Shown piece by piece: positions 8,207 to 15,740 of a stretch of 26,524 bases of DNA. A model generated the notes under the pieces. It ran no database searches. It had not been told where the DNA came from and saw only the letters and a list, made by a program, of their open reading frames with translations. Every line of letters starts with the position of its first letter. The first letter of the stretch is position 1. Both the position numbers and the translations under genes were made by a program. The stretch is from JAWLFY01 sp964462125 (lineage in GTDB: Bacteria; Planctomycetota; Planctomycetia; Pirellulales; Pirellulaceae): contig CAYWXT010000055.1 of assembly GCA_964462125.1 (NCBI GenBank), forward strand, positions 1 to 26,524, written 5' to 3'.

Positions 8207-8901
8207 TGATGGACGATGACAAAACGACCCGCCGAATCGCTTGGGAAGCGGCCAGCCTGCTGCGCCGCGGCAGTGAGAAAGATTGGCATCAGGCGCGCCG
8301 CGTCGCCACACGGCGGCTGGTCCGCGGACGACTTCCGTTCGATCGGCTTCCCGGCGAAGGCGAGATCCGCGGCGCGCTGCTCGCCCTGAGCAGCGAACAC
8401 CCGCCACCGACCCCCGGTGCCGGCGACCCTGATCACGCCGACCCCCGCTTTGCCGAGTTCCTGGCGATGCTTCGGCCGCTGGAGACGATCATGCTGCCCA
8501 GGGAATGGCATCCCGAAGGAGACGCGCTGTACCACTCCCTTCAGGTCTTTGATCTGGTCCGCGATGAAGCCCCTTACGACGAAGAACTCATGCTCGCGGC
8601 GCTGTTGCATGAGGTCGGGCGGGCGGAGGACACCAGCGACCCGATACCCGCCACGTTGGCGTTGTTGGGCGAATCGATCACCGAGCGGACGCGTTGGCTG
8701 ATCGAGAACCACACCGCCATCCGCACCCAGTACGACGGGTCGATCAGCGCCCGGAAACGCCGCTCCCTCCGCCAACACCCCTGGTACGAAGACCTGGTGA
8801 TTCTGGCGGAAGCCGACCGCGACGGACGCCAAACGGGAGTGATGGTCCCTGACGAACGCGAAGCCTTGGAGTCGATCGCCGCCCTGGCCGACCAGTTCTA
8901 A
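8206..8901 (+). CDS. HD-superfamily phosphohydrolase-like protein with HE in place of HD
   Basis: This is a 231-residue cytoplasmic protein. The centre resembles HD-domain metal-dependent phosphohydrolases: H110 in DALYHSLQVFD, H135-E136 in AALLHEVGRAED, H169 in ENHTAIR, and an acidic EADRDGR near the end. The canonical HD doublet is HE here, so a metal ligand is conservatively replaced; activity may persist or be altered. The N-terminal 80 residues are basic and unrecognised. The start is ambiguous between ATG at 8206 and ATG at 8209; 8206 overlaps the upstream TGA by one base, implying coupled translation with the secreted transglutaminase-like gene. The gene converges on the cytochrome gene with only 14 bp between stops. 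The fold call is moderate and the substrate unknown (nucleotides are usual in the superfamily). Confidence 0.75.
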   Translation: MMDDDKTTRRIAWEAASLLRRGSEKDWHQARRVATRRLVRGRLPFDRLPGEGEIRGALLALSSEHPPPTPGAGDPDHADPRFAEFLAMLRPLETIMLPREWHPEGDALYHSLQVFDLVRDEAPYDEELMLAALLHEVGRAEDTSDPIPATLALLGESITERTRWLIENHTAIRTQYDGSISARKRRSLRQHPWYEDLVILAEADRDGRQTGVMVPDEREALESIAALADQF

Positions 8902-8915
8902 GCTGTGACATAGCT

Positions 8916-10022
8916 TTACGGCTCTTCAGGTTCGGTTTCGTCTTCGCCTTCCACAGCGAGTTGCGGGTCCGCCTGCAGTTCTTCCTCACCCTCGACCGCC
9001 GCCTCCTCCACGGGCTCATCCGACTCTCCGTACAGGATCGCGAACGCCTTTTGGTAGAAGGTCGATCCGTACGTCAGCTCGCCCCCCTGGTGGCCGACCA
9101 ATGCCACCATACCGGCGAGGACCAACAGCCCGACCTTCCAAACCACGGTCAGAGCCCGACTGGCACGACGCGCTGCGACGACAGCCACGATCGCCATCAT
9201 CATCGACAAGCCGGCGACCGCCACGGCGCTCCAACGGTGCCAGAAGATATCCGAATCGAGATCGAACGTGGCCCAACCCCCATAGCCTTGCTGGGTCGCG
9301 AACGACCAACCCATCAGCGTGGCGATAACCGCCGATACCGACCCGATCAACAAGCAGGCCAAGGGGATTTGGGTACCGATGGAAGGCTTGAACAGGCCGA
9401 GCACGACAAACATGGCCCCGAGCAACAGCAGTGCGATCGGAAAGTGAACGATCGCGGGGTGGAAATAGCCTTGAAATGCCCACAGGCGGGCGGCAAGCGA
9501 CCGGGGTGGACTGGCCGTCTCGGCCGGCAGCGGCGCTTCGACGATCGTCCCTTCCGCCGCCACCAATTCAAATTCCTCCGGCCAGTTCGCCCCTTCATCG
9601 ATCCAAACCCGGATCAGCGACAGTTCGGCCGGAGACAGCGGACCGCCATGCGACGGTGGGGGCATCAGCATGTCTTCGTCTTCGCTCGCGAGATAGTCCA
9701 GGTAGAGGGGGCTGAACTCGCCGTCGCCCGCATCGATGTAGATCGAGAGCAAGTCGGCATCATCCACACGAAAGTCGTTTTTGGCGTCGTCGGGTCCGTG
9801 GCATTCCAAACACCGTTCGCGGAGAATCGGCGCGACGTCACGTTCGAAGTCGACCAACCGGCCCTCGTCATCCAACGGCGTCCGTATCTCCTGGGGCTGA
9901 TCGGATTCCTGGGCATGAAGTGACGGAATCGTGATCCCGAGCAGCAACAGCATGCCAATGGCCGCTACCGGTCGCCAGGGCACGGCAGGGAGGGTGCGCG
10001 GGAACAGATTCGACCGTGACAT
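8916..10022 (-). CDS. Planctomycete-type cytochrome c domain fused to DUF2231-like membrane domain
   Basis: Predicted inner-membrane redox protein of 368 residues. The signal or anchor segment is AAIGMLLLLGITIPSLHA (20-37). Next comes a short cytochrome c domain with one haem site, CLECH (C71, C74, H75), and the planctomycete-typical DEDMLMPPPSHGGPLSPAEL, where M120 is a plausible sixth ligand. After a linker come four predicted membrane spans (about 185-210, 218-240, 262-284 and 293-312) of DUF2231 type, containing histidines in YFHPAIVHFPIA, FWHRW and GHQGGELTYG that could bind a second cofactor. The tail is very acidic. The start at 10022 is supported by an AGGAG sequence; an open extension to 10181 has no support. 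Electron donor and acceptor are unknown. It may share a transcript with the upstream sigma-like gene, but a 224-bp gap makes its own promoter likely. Confidence 0.88.
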   Translation of the reverse strand: MSRSNLFPRTLPAVPWRPVAAIGMLLLLGITIPSLHAQESDQPQEIRTPLDDEGRLVDFERDVAPILRERCLECHGPDDAKNDFRVDDADLLSIYIDAGDGEFSPLYLDYLASEDEDMLMPPPSHGGPLSPAELSLIRVWIDEGANWPEEFELVAAEGTIVEAPLPAETASPPRSLAARLWAFQGYFHPAIVHFPIALLLLGAMFVVLGLFKPSIGTQIPLACLLIGSVSAVIATLMGWSFATQQGYGGWATFDLDSDIFWHRWSAVAVAGLSMMMAIVAVVAARRASRALTVVWKVGLLVLAGMVALVGHQGGELTYGSTFYQKAFAILYGESDEPVEEAAVEGEEELQADPQLAVEGEDETEPEEP

Positions 10023-10029
10023 CAACAAT

Positions 10030-10034
10030 CTCCT
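10030..10034 (-). promoter_or_regulatory. Ribosome binding site of the cytochrome c/DUF2231 gene
   Basis: AGGAG on the minus strand lies 7 nt before the ATG at 10022. It is one of the few strong Shine-Dalgarno sequences in the window and it decides the start, because the frame stays open 53 codons further upstream. Confidence 0.75.
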
Positions 10035-10184
10035 GGAATCGCGTGCCCCCGGCGGCAGTTGGCAACCCGGGCTGAGGGATGCCTCACCGAACTCGCACAG
10101 GCCTGCATGACTTTGAGGGGCTCTAGGGGGCGGGACCGTGGCCCGATAGCGGTTCGCCACGGTGCCGGACGCATCGAACACGCC

Positions 10185-10220
10185 CGGCAGGTGAATTATC
10201 GCCCAAGTGGCAACCTGCCG
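10185..10220. repeat. 8-bp perfect inverted repeat downstream of the sigma-like gene
   Basis: CGGCAGGT (10185-10192) and ACCTGCCG (10213-10220) form perfect arms around a 20-nt spacer. The structure lies 27 bp beyond the stop of the sigma-like gene and about 160 bp before the cytochrome start. No T-tract follows on either strand, so it is not a canonical intrinsic terminator; it could be an operator or an RNA hairpin that stabilises a 3' end. Confidence 0.45.
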
Positions 10221-10246
10221 CTACCTGGAAACATGACTCCTCGAGC

Positions 10247-10936
10247 CTAGCGGCGGAGATGTTCCATCGCCGCATGCAATCCGAGCGCCTCGATTTCCGC
10301 TTGCACTTCCGCCTCGCCGGGGTTGTCGAGGGTCCCGCGGATTTCGTCCTTCAACAATCCGGCGAAAACCTCCCGGGCTCGCGGCAGGGTCTCGGTCACG
10401 CGCCGCTGGTCGATGGCGAGCCCCGTCTCCTCGGCGATCCGGACGGCCAGCACCGCTTCGGTTTCCTGAGGCATGCGAGTGGCGGTGTGCAGGACCGAAA
10501 ACAACGGCATCGACGGCTCCGCATGCTCCATCCGCTCCAACGCCCGCCAGGCCCGCTGGAGCAATCCGTCGCGCCAGTACTGCAGCCACTGCGGCGAGTC
10601 CGCGGTGACGCTGGGGGCTTCTTGCTGGTTCCACGGGGCAGTGTTTCGGCGTTTCAGGCAAGCCCTGGTGGCGGAGCGCACCGCTTTGAGCAGATGGTCC
10701 CGCAACCGCACGCCGCTGCGGTCGCCAAACCCCGCCTTGACGAGATGCGAAATCAACAGCCCCAGCCCCTCATCGGCTTCGTCTTCGGACCCCAACAGGG
10801 CAATCAGTTGGCGGCGAACCGGGATCAGGTAACGAAGGCTGAATCCGGCCGCGCTGCTTGCCTCGGTCCACGATTGCGACGCCCGGAACCAACGGGTCGC
10901 GCTGCTGTCGCCAGAATGGGTGTTGGGTTCCGGCAT
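10247..10936 (-). CDS. Degenerate ECF-sigma-70-like protein paired with a Ser/Thr kinase
   Basis: This is a 229-residue cytoplasmic protein. The N-terminal half resembles the planctomycete ECF sigma factors that neighbour Ser/Thr kinases: a TRWFRAS opening, RYLIPVRRQLIALLGSEDEA (region 2 start), then RLRDHLLKAVRSATRACLKRR in place of the usual fLygvvrN-x-R stretch. The second half (WRDGLLQRAWRALERME, then an AIDQRRVTETLPRAREVF helix) fits region 4, with the family's typical tail (LLKDEIRGTLDNPGEAEVQAEIEALG). Several core positions differ from active sigma factors, so promoter recognition is uncertain. The gene lies 101 bp downstream of the kinase on the same strand, which supports a kinase/sigma signalling pair. 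The start ATG has no clear ribosome binding site. It could instead be a non-sigma helical partner. Confidence 0.6.
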   Translation of the reverse strand: MPEPNTHSGDSSATRWFRASQSWTEASSAAGFSLRYLIPVRRQLIALLGSEDEADEGLGLLISHLVKAGFGDRSGVRLRDHLLKAVRSATRACLKRRNTAPWNQQEAPSVTADSPQWLQYWRDGLLQRAWRALERMEHAEPSMPLFSVLHTATRMPQETEAVLAVRIAEETGLAIDQRRVTETLPRAREVFAGLLKDEIRGTLDNPGEAEVQAEIEALGLHAAMEHLRR

Positions 10937-11037
10937 GATGGTGTACGGGTAGTGTAATCGTTGTCAAAAACAGCAAACGTTACTTTTGCGGAGCCCAAGC
11001 CAACTCTATCAACAGGGAAACCCTGACTTGACAGATC

Positions 11038-13212
11038 CTAGGGTTGTGAACGTCGCCGCAGCGCCAAGGCGGGTGCCTGATCGGGCTTGCCTTCTTTGGA
11101 ACTGAGTCGCGTTGGTTTGTTTGCACCGTTCTCGCGTACCAAGGCGATCGTCGCCAGCGAACCGGTGTGGTTGCGAAGGAAGTCGTCGAGATTGGAACTG
11201 ACGATCCGCACTCCGTCCTGGACGTGCTTTAAATCGCCGCCTCGGTTGTCGATGGTGACTTGGCCGAGAAACATCAGTCGTTCGACCCCGCCACCGCTGG
11301 GGGCATTTTCAAATCGCAGCCCTTGGGGACCATGTTCGGCCCAGTCACCGGCGATCGATTCAGGAACGCCGTAGGCATTGAGCACGCTCCGGCCGAGCAA
11401 GCCTCCGTCATGAACGGTCATCAGCAACACGGCCCGGTCGATCTCCTCGGCGGGGACGGGGCTCTTCTCGAGATCGAACCGCAGGTAGGCGTGTTCTTCC
11501 ACCTGGTTCGGCCGGTGATGGACGTGAATCGCTTTTTGGTCCCCGAAGGTTTTCTCGGCGCCTTTTCGCACGTGCGTATCGGCGCCGCGACCGGCATGCG
11601 TCCGCAATCGTTCGAAGCCAAGCAGGTCATCGTCACGCAGGTTCTCGATGATCGTCAATTCCGAGCTGACCGAACCGAGCTTCGCGCCGGCGGGCGACTG
11701 CAACTCAAAGATGATTTCGAAGGTCTCGCGCGGCAGCTTGGAGGTAATGAATTGCATTTCGATTTCGGTCCCCTCACCGGGGGCTGGCAATTGGACAGGG
11801 GCCAAACGCTTGGGGAATGCCGGCGCCTTGCGGGGAAGTTGGCCGGGTCGCTTCAGGTAACAGACGACCTGGGCGACGACCTGGGCATCGGCATGGATTC
11901 GGCGGGGGTCCTGGGACAGTTGCTCCGCCCCGTTGGTCAGCCCCATCCGAAAACGTGCCGCCTCGCCATGTTCCACCTGGTCCGAACCGGCCAGGACTTT
12001 CGTCAGCGCCAACGGCTTGAGGTTCGCTGCCAGCACCGGTTGGGTCGTTGACTCTTCTTTGGAAACGAGCTCACGGCGGGAATCCTTCCCGGCAACCCGC
12101 TGCGAACCCGACAAGGCCCAACCGAGTAGCGGCACGGCGATCAACAGGGCGGCGGCCGAGAGCCCCCACGGCAGCCGTTTCCTCCAACCCGGGCGGGCCG
12201 CCAGCGGCCGGTCCGCAGCTCGCCCCGCTCGCGTGCTGCGCGATGAGGCTCGCGTGCTGCGCGATGAGGGTTGCACGGAGGGCGGGGCCGATGTCGGAGA
12301 GGTCACGATCTGCACCGCCGCATGGCGTTCCTGCTCGCATTCCCGCGAAACGTCGGCGAGCATCGACTCGAGCTGCTTTGCCGAGCGGGGACGATGCCGA
12401 GGCTCCTTGGAGAGCAACTGATGAATCAGCTTCGCCAGCGGCTCGGGGATATCTCGATTCAGCTCCCGAATCGGCCGGGGCTCATGAGCGAGGATGGCGA
12501 TCAGTTGCCCCACAACCGTGCTGGCGATCAACGGCAACTGGCCGGTGCAAAGCTCGTACAACACGACCCCCAAACTGTAGAGGTCGGTGCGGTCATCCAG
12601 CGGCTCGTTGCGAGCCTGTTCCGGGGCCAGGTATCCCGGTGTCCCGACCACAGCTCCCCCGACCACCAAGTGGTTCATTCCGGTACCGGCAAGCGCCAAC
12701 CCGAAGTCCAGGATCTTGACCCGACCGCTCGGGGCTTCGAGCCACAGATTCGCTGGCTTGACGTCGCGGTGAATGATGCCGGCCGCGTGGGCCGCGGCCA
12801 ATCCTCGCGTCACCTCGGTTGCGAGCCGGATGACGTCGGAGGCAGACCAGCGATGTTGCGCCCCAACGGTCGCTGCCAAGGTTTCCCCCCGCAACAGCTC
12901 CATCGCCATGAAAGGAGTCCCGGCCCGCTCATTGACTTCGAAGATGGTGGCCACGTTGTCGTGGCGCACCGCCGCCATCGCCCGGGCCTCCTCGATGAAC
13001 CGCTTGCGGCAGTTGGGTGAGGCGGCGATCCTCTCGTTCATCATCTTCAGCGCGACCGGCCGCATCAGCCGTGAGTCCTGGGCCTCGAAGACCTGCCCCA
13101 TGCCCCCTTGGCCAAGCAGGCCGACGACGTAGTAAGGCCCCAGCCGCCCCAGATCGCCGTCGCGGAGGGGTGGTTGCAAGCATTCGTAAGCAGCGGTCGA
13201 CTCGGTCGTCAT
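11038..13212 (-). CDS. Membrane-anchored Ser/Thr protein kinase with extracytoplasmic DNRLRE-like domain
   Basis: This is a 724-residue Hanks-type kinase. The cytoplasmic kinase domain spans about residues 27-290: GQGGMGQVF loop (35-43), VALK with the ATP lysine K56, catalytic HRDVKPAN (148-155), DFG (169-171), GTPGYLAPEQA (190-200) and DLYSLGVVLYE. A basic, Ser/Arg-rich juxtamembrane linker (about 300-345) contains a duplicated SSRSTRA heptad. One membrane span, LSAAALLIAVPLLGWAL (351-367), leads to an outer region. Residues about 534-724 look like a DNRLRE/CBM96-type beta-sandwich: THVRKG near its start, HAYLRFDLEK in the core, AVLLMTV, and a SLATIALVRE...PALAL end. Such domains occur in planctomycete and polysaccharide-associated proteins, so it may sense glycans or the envelope. 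The sigma-like gene lies just downstream. It is divergent from the carbamoyltransferase gene. Confidence 0.93.
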   Translation of the reverse strand: MTTESTAAYECLQPPLRDGDLGRLGPYYVVGLLGQGGMGQVFEAQDSRLMRPVALKMMNERIAASPNCRKRFIEEARAMAAVRHDNVATIFEVNERAGTPFMAMELLRGETLAATVGAQHRWSASDVIRLATEVTRGLAAAHAAGIIHRDVKPANLWLEAPSGRVKILDFGLALAGTGMNHLVVGGAVVGTPGYLAPEQARNEPLDDRTDLYSLGVVLYELCTGQLPLIASTVVGQLIAILAHEPRPIRELNRDIPEPLAKLIHQLLSKEPRHRPRSAKQLESMLADVSRECEQERHAAVQIVTSPTSAPPSVQPSSRSTRASSRSTRAGRAADRPLAARPGWRKRLPWGLSAAALLIAVPLLGWALSGSQRVAGKDSRRELVSKEESTTQPVLAANLKPLALTKVLAGSDQVEHGEAARFRMGLTNGAEQLSQDPRRIHADAQVVAQVVCYLKRPGQLPRKAPAFPKRLAPVQLPAPGEGTEIEMQFITSKLPRETFEIIFELQSPAGAKLGSVSSELTIIENLRDDDLLGFERLRTHAGRGADTHVRKGAEKTFGDQKAIHVHHRPNQVEEHAYLRFDLEKSPVPAEEIDRAVLLMTVHDGGLLGRSVLNAYGVPESIAGDWAEHGPQGLRFENAPSGGGVERLMFLGQVTIDNRGGDLKHVQDGVRIVSSNLDDFLRNHTGSLATIALVRENGANKPTRLSSKEGKPDQAPALALRRRSQP
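12227..12268. repeat. 21-bp perfect tandem duplication inside the kinase linker
   Basis: Copies at 12227-12247 and 12248-12268 are identical. Because the unit is 21 bp it keeps the frame, duplicating seven residues (SSRSTRA) at positions 316-329 of the kinase, in the basic cytoplasmic linker before the membrane span. Serines and threonines in both copies are potential autophosphorylation sites (inference). Confidence 0.9.
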
Positions 13213-13319
13213 CAGCGATAGCCTGCGGCAAGCGGCTGAGCTCCAAGGTCAGAGAGAATCGCCGTCGCGCCCCGTCGACGACCTCGCAGATTAAACGCTG
13301 GCGCGGCCGCCGGCAACGC

Positions 13320-13344
13320 GAAAAAGGGGTCAGGACTCTTTTTC
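13320..13344. repeat. 25-nt imperfect palindrome, REP-like
   Basis: The outer arms GAAAAAG (13320-13326) and CTTTTTC (13338-13344) are perfect complements. The inside GGGTC / GACTC also pairs with one G-T wobble, leaving a two-base AG tip and one bulged G. The A5-G4-TCAGGA core with T5 arm resembles the short palindromes that often accompany REP-associated tyrosine transposases, recalled from general knowledge and not searched. It lies between the divergent kinase and carbamoyltransferase starts. No transposase gene is nearby. Confidence 0.5.
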
Positions 13345-13447
13345 ACCCGCACAGCTGGGACCGCGGCTCTTGCGAGCGTGCTCGGTGTATACTGAACATC
13401 GTACTCTCTGCGAGTTCCGCGACGAGACAGTGCAAAAACGATCGCCC

Positions 13448-15592
13448 GTGACCGCCATCCTCGGCATTTCGGCCTATTATCACGACTCAGCGGCGGCGCT
13501 GGTGGTGGACGGCCGCCTTGTCGCAGCCGCCCAAGAGGAGCGATTCTCGCGGCGCAAACATGACGCGTCATTTCCAACCCGGGCGATCGAATACTGCCTG
13601 CGCGAAGCGGGGCTGACGATTGGGGAGGTCGACCAGATCGGGTTTTACGAACGGCCGATGACCAAGTTTGATCGGTTGTTGGAAACCCATTTGGCCACGG
13701 CGCCCGCTCATCCAAAATCGTTTCGTACCGTGATGGGACCGTGGCTCAGCTGGAAGCTGCGGATGGCCTCGCGGATCCGCCGCGAACTCTCCCTGCCAAG
13801 GCACCACCCGCTGCACTTCTGTGACCACCACCGGTCCCATGCCCGCAGCGCGCTGAACGCCAGCCCCTTCTCCAGCGCGGCGATTGTGACGATCGATTCG
13901 GTCGGCGAATGGACGACCACCACGATCGCTTCCGGTGACCACGGCCGGATCACGCCACGGATGCACCTCGACTTTCCCCATTCGCTTGGCCTGCTCTACT
14001 CCGCTTGCACCGCGTTCGCCGGGTTCCGGGTCAACGACGGCGAATACAAGCTGATGGGACTGGCGCCGCTGGGCACGCCCCGTTACGTCTCGCTGATTTT
14101 CGAGCGGATGGTAACCCTCTGCGACGACGGCTCGTTCCGGCTCCATCTCGACTTGTTTGATTTCAGCGGCAGCGAATCGATGTTGACCGATCGCTTCGGT
14201 GCGTTGTTCGGGGCGAAACCGCGCCGCGCGGGGGAACCGATTCGCGAGCTCGACCGCGATCTAGCCGCTTCGATCCAACAGGTCACCGAGACGATCATGC
14301 TGCGGATCGCGCGCCACGCCCGCCAGCTCACCGGGCACGACCAACTGTGCCTGGCCGGCGGCGTGGCGTTGAATTGCTCAGCGACCGGCAGGCTCTTGCA
14401 GGAGGGCGTCTTCGACCACGTCTGGGTACAACCCGCCGCCGGGGACGCCGGAGGCGCCATCGGCGCCGCGCTGGAACTGGATCGCCAATGCCGCGGGCCG
14501 GTGAGCGATACAGACCAGGATGCGAAATGCCGCTTCGATAACTTGCTTGGCCCAAGCTACGACGACGATGCGATCGGGCGATGCCTGCAGGAATCTGGCG
14601 TCTGCTTCGAAACACTGGAGGAGGAGCGGCTGTGCCAGCGGACGGCGGGCATGATCGCTGCGGGCAAGATCGTCGGTTGGTTCCAAGGCCGCATGGAGTT
14701 CGGTCCGCGGGCATTGGGGGCTCGCAGCATCCTGGCCGATCCCCGCAATCGGTCGATGCAGCAAACTCTGAACCTGAAGACGAAATTCCGCGAGTCGTTT
14801 CGGCCGTTCGCTCCGGTGGTGTTGAGGGACCGGGCGGCGGATTGGTTCGAGATGGGGAGCGATGACGATTCCCCCTTCATGACGTTTGTCTTTCCGGTGC
14901 GCGAGGACAAGCGATCGCAGCTGCCGGCGGTCACCCATGTCGACGGCACGGCGCGGGTCCAGACGGTCGACCGCACCGACGGGACTCGCTGGAGTCGGCT
15001 GTTGGAAGCCTTCGAACATCACACCGGGACGCCGGTGCTGATCAACACCAGTTTCAACGTGGCGGACGAGCCGATCGTCTGCAGTCCGCTCGATGCGCTA
15101 CGATGTTTCTTTGCCACCCACCTGGATGCGCTCGTGGTCGGCAAGCACTTGGTGGTGAAGGAGGATCAGTCGGCGGGAGTGAAGTTGGTGGCCGCAAACG
15201 CCTCCCCCCCGCCTTCGACGCTGTGGCAACGTTTCTCCGAGGCGACCGCACCGGTTCGACAGCGGGTCGAAGCAGCGATCATCATCGCTTTTTACTACGC
15301 CGTGATCACTCCCTTCGGTTGGACGCTCCGCTGCTTCGGCTACGATCCGCTGCGAAGCAGGCCTTTGACCTCCGCGTCGGCTTGGATCACAACGCCGCGG
15401 GCGAGTGAGACAGGGCCGCGGGAGGCGAGCCGGCGCGCGCCGCGATTCGGGTTGCTGGGCGAGTTCCTGCAGTTTTTGCGGGAGGAGAAAAAGTGGTGGC
15501 TGGCACCGCTGCTGTTGATGATCGGTCTGCTTTCCTTGCTGGTCGCGGTCAGCGCCTCGCCGGTGGCACCGTTCATCTATACGCTGTTCTGA
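13448..15592 (+). CDS. NodU/CmcH-type carbamoyltransferase fused to SxtJ-like and DUF5989-like membrane modules
   Basis: Predicted O-carbamoyltransferase transferring carbamoyl from carbamoyl phosphate, through an adenylate, to a hydroxyl of a sugar or secondary metabolite (family knowledge). At 714 residues it exceeds the usual 570-610. The TsaD-like N-domain has ILGISAYYHDSAAALV (4-19), EERFSRRKH (30-38), HHRSHA (127-132), NDGEYKLMGLAPLG, CLAGGVALNCSA and AAGDAGGAIGAA. The C-domain has WFQGRMEFGPRALGARSI and NTSFNVADEPIV. From about residue 607 a fused tail begins: a membrane segment and CFGYDPLRSRPL as at the end of SxtJ-family proteins, then 667-714 (EFLQFLREEKKWWLAPLLL to APFIYTLF) as in stand-alone DUF5989 proteins. 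The GTG at 13448 is chosen because the family begins TAILGIS. The gene lies downstream of a REP-like palindrome. Confidence 0.92.
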   Translation: MTAILGISAYYHDSAAALVVDGRLVAAAQEERFSRRKHDASFPTRAIEYCLREAGLTIGEVDQIGFYERPMTKFDRLLETHLATAPAHPKSFRTVMGPWLSWKLRMASRIRRELSLPRHHPLHFCDHHRSHARSALNASPFSSAAIVTIDSVGEWTTTTIASGDHGRITPRMHLDFPHSLGLLYSACTAFAGFRVNDGEYKLMGLAPLGTPRYVSLIFERMVTLCDDGSFRLHLDLFDFSGSESMLTDRFGALFGAKPRRAGEPIRELDRDLAASIQQVTETIMLRIARHARQLTGHDQLCLAGGVALNCSATGRLLQEGVFDHVWVQPAAGDAGGAIGAALELDRQCRGPVSDTDQDAKCRFDNLLGPSYDDDAIGRCLQESGVCFETLEEERLCQRTAGMIAAGKIVGWFQGRMEFGPRALGARSILADPRNRSMQQTLNLKTKFRESFRPFAPVVLRDRAADWFEMGSDDDSPFMTFVFPVREDKRSQLPAVTHVDGTARVQTVDRTDGTRWSRLLEAFEHHTGTPVLINTSFNVADEPIVCSPLDALRCFFATHLDALVVGKHLVVKEDQSAGVKLVAANASPPPSTLWQRFSEATAPVRQRVEAAIIIAFYYAVITPFGWTLRCFGYDPLRSRPLTSASAWITTPRASETGPREASRRAPRFGLLGEFLQFLREEKKWWLAPLLLMIGLLSLLVAVSASPVAPFIYTLF

Positions 15593-15740
15593 AATGGTGG
15601 CGGCTTGCCAAACCGACGGAAGTCGGGAGGATCTGGGGAGGCGCCCCTGGCGATGGACGCCCTGCCCTGCCCTTTTGTCCGACACGCCGTGCTGCCAGCC
15701 AGTTCCGCATCCCTCCCTTTCTGATCCCGCGAGTTGATCC

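Noticed and set aside
11013..11025. Small hairpin CAGGG-AAA-CCCTG just after the kinase stop.
   Set aside because: The stem is only 5 bp and no T-run follows on the minus strand, so it is not a credible terminator.
13388..13393. TATACT, a possible -10 box for the carbamoyltransferase gene.
   Set aside because: No -35 element at proper spacing is visible, so the promoter cannot be supported.
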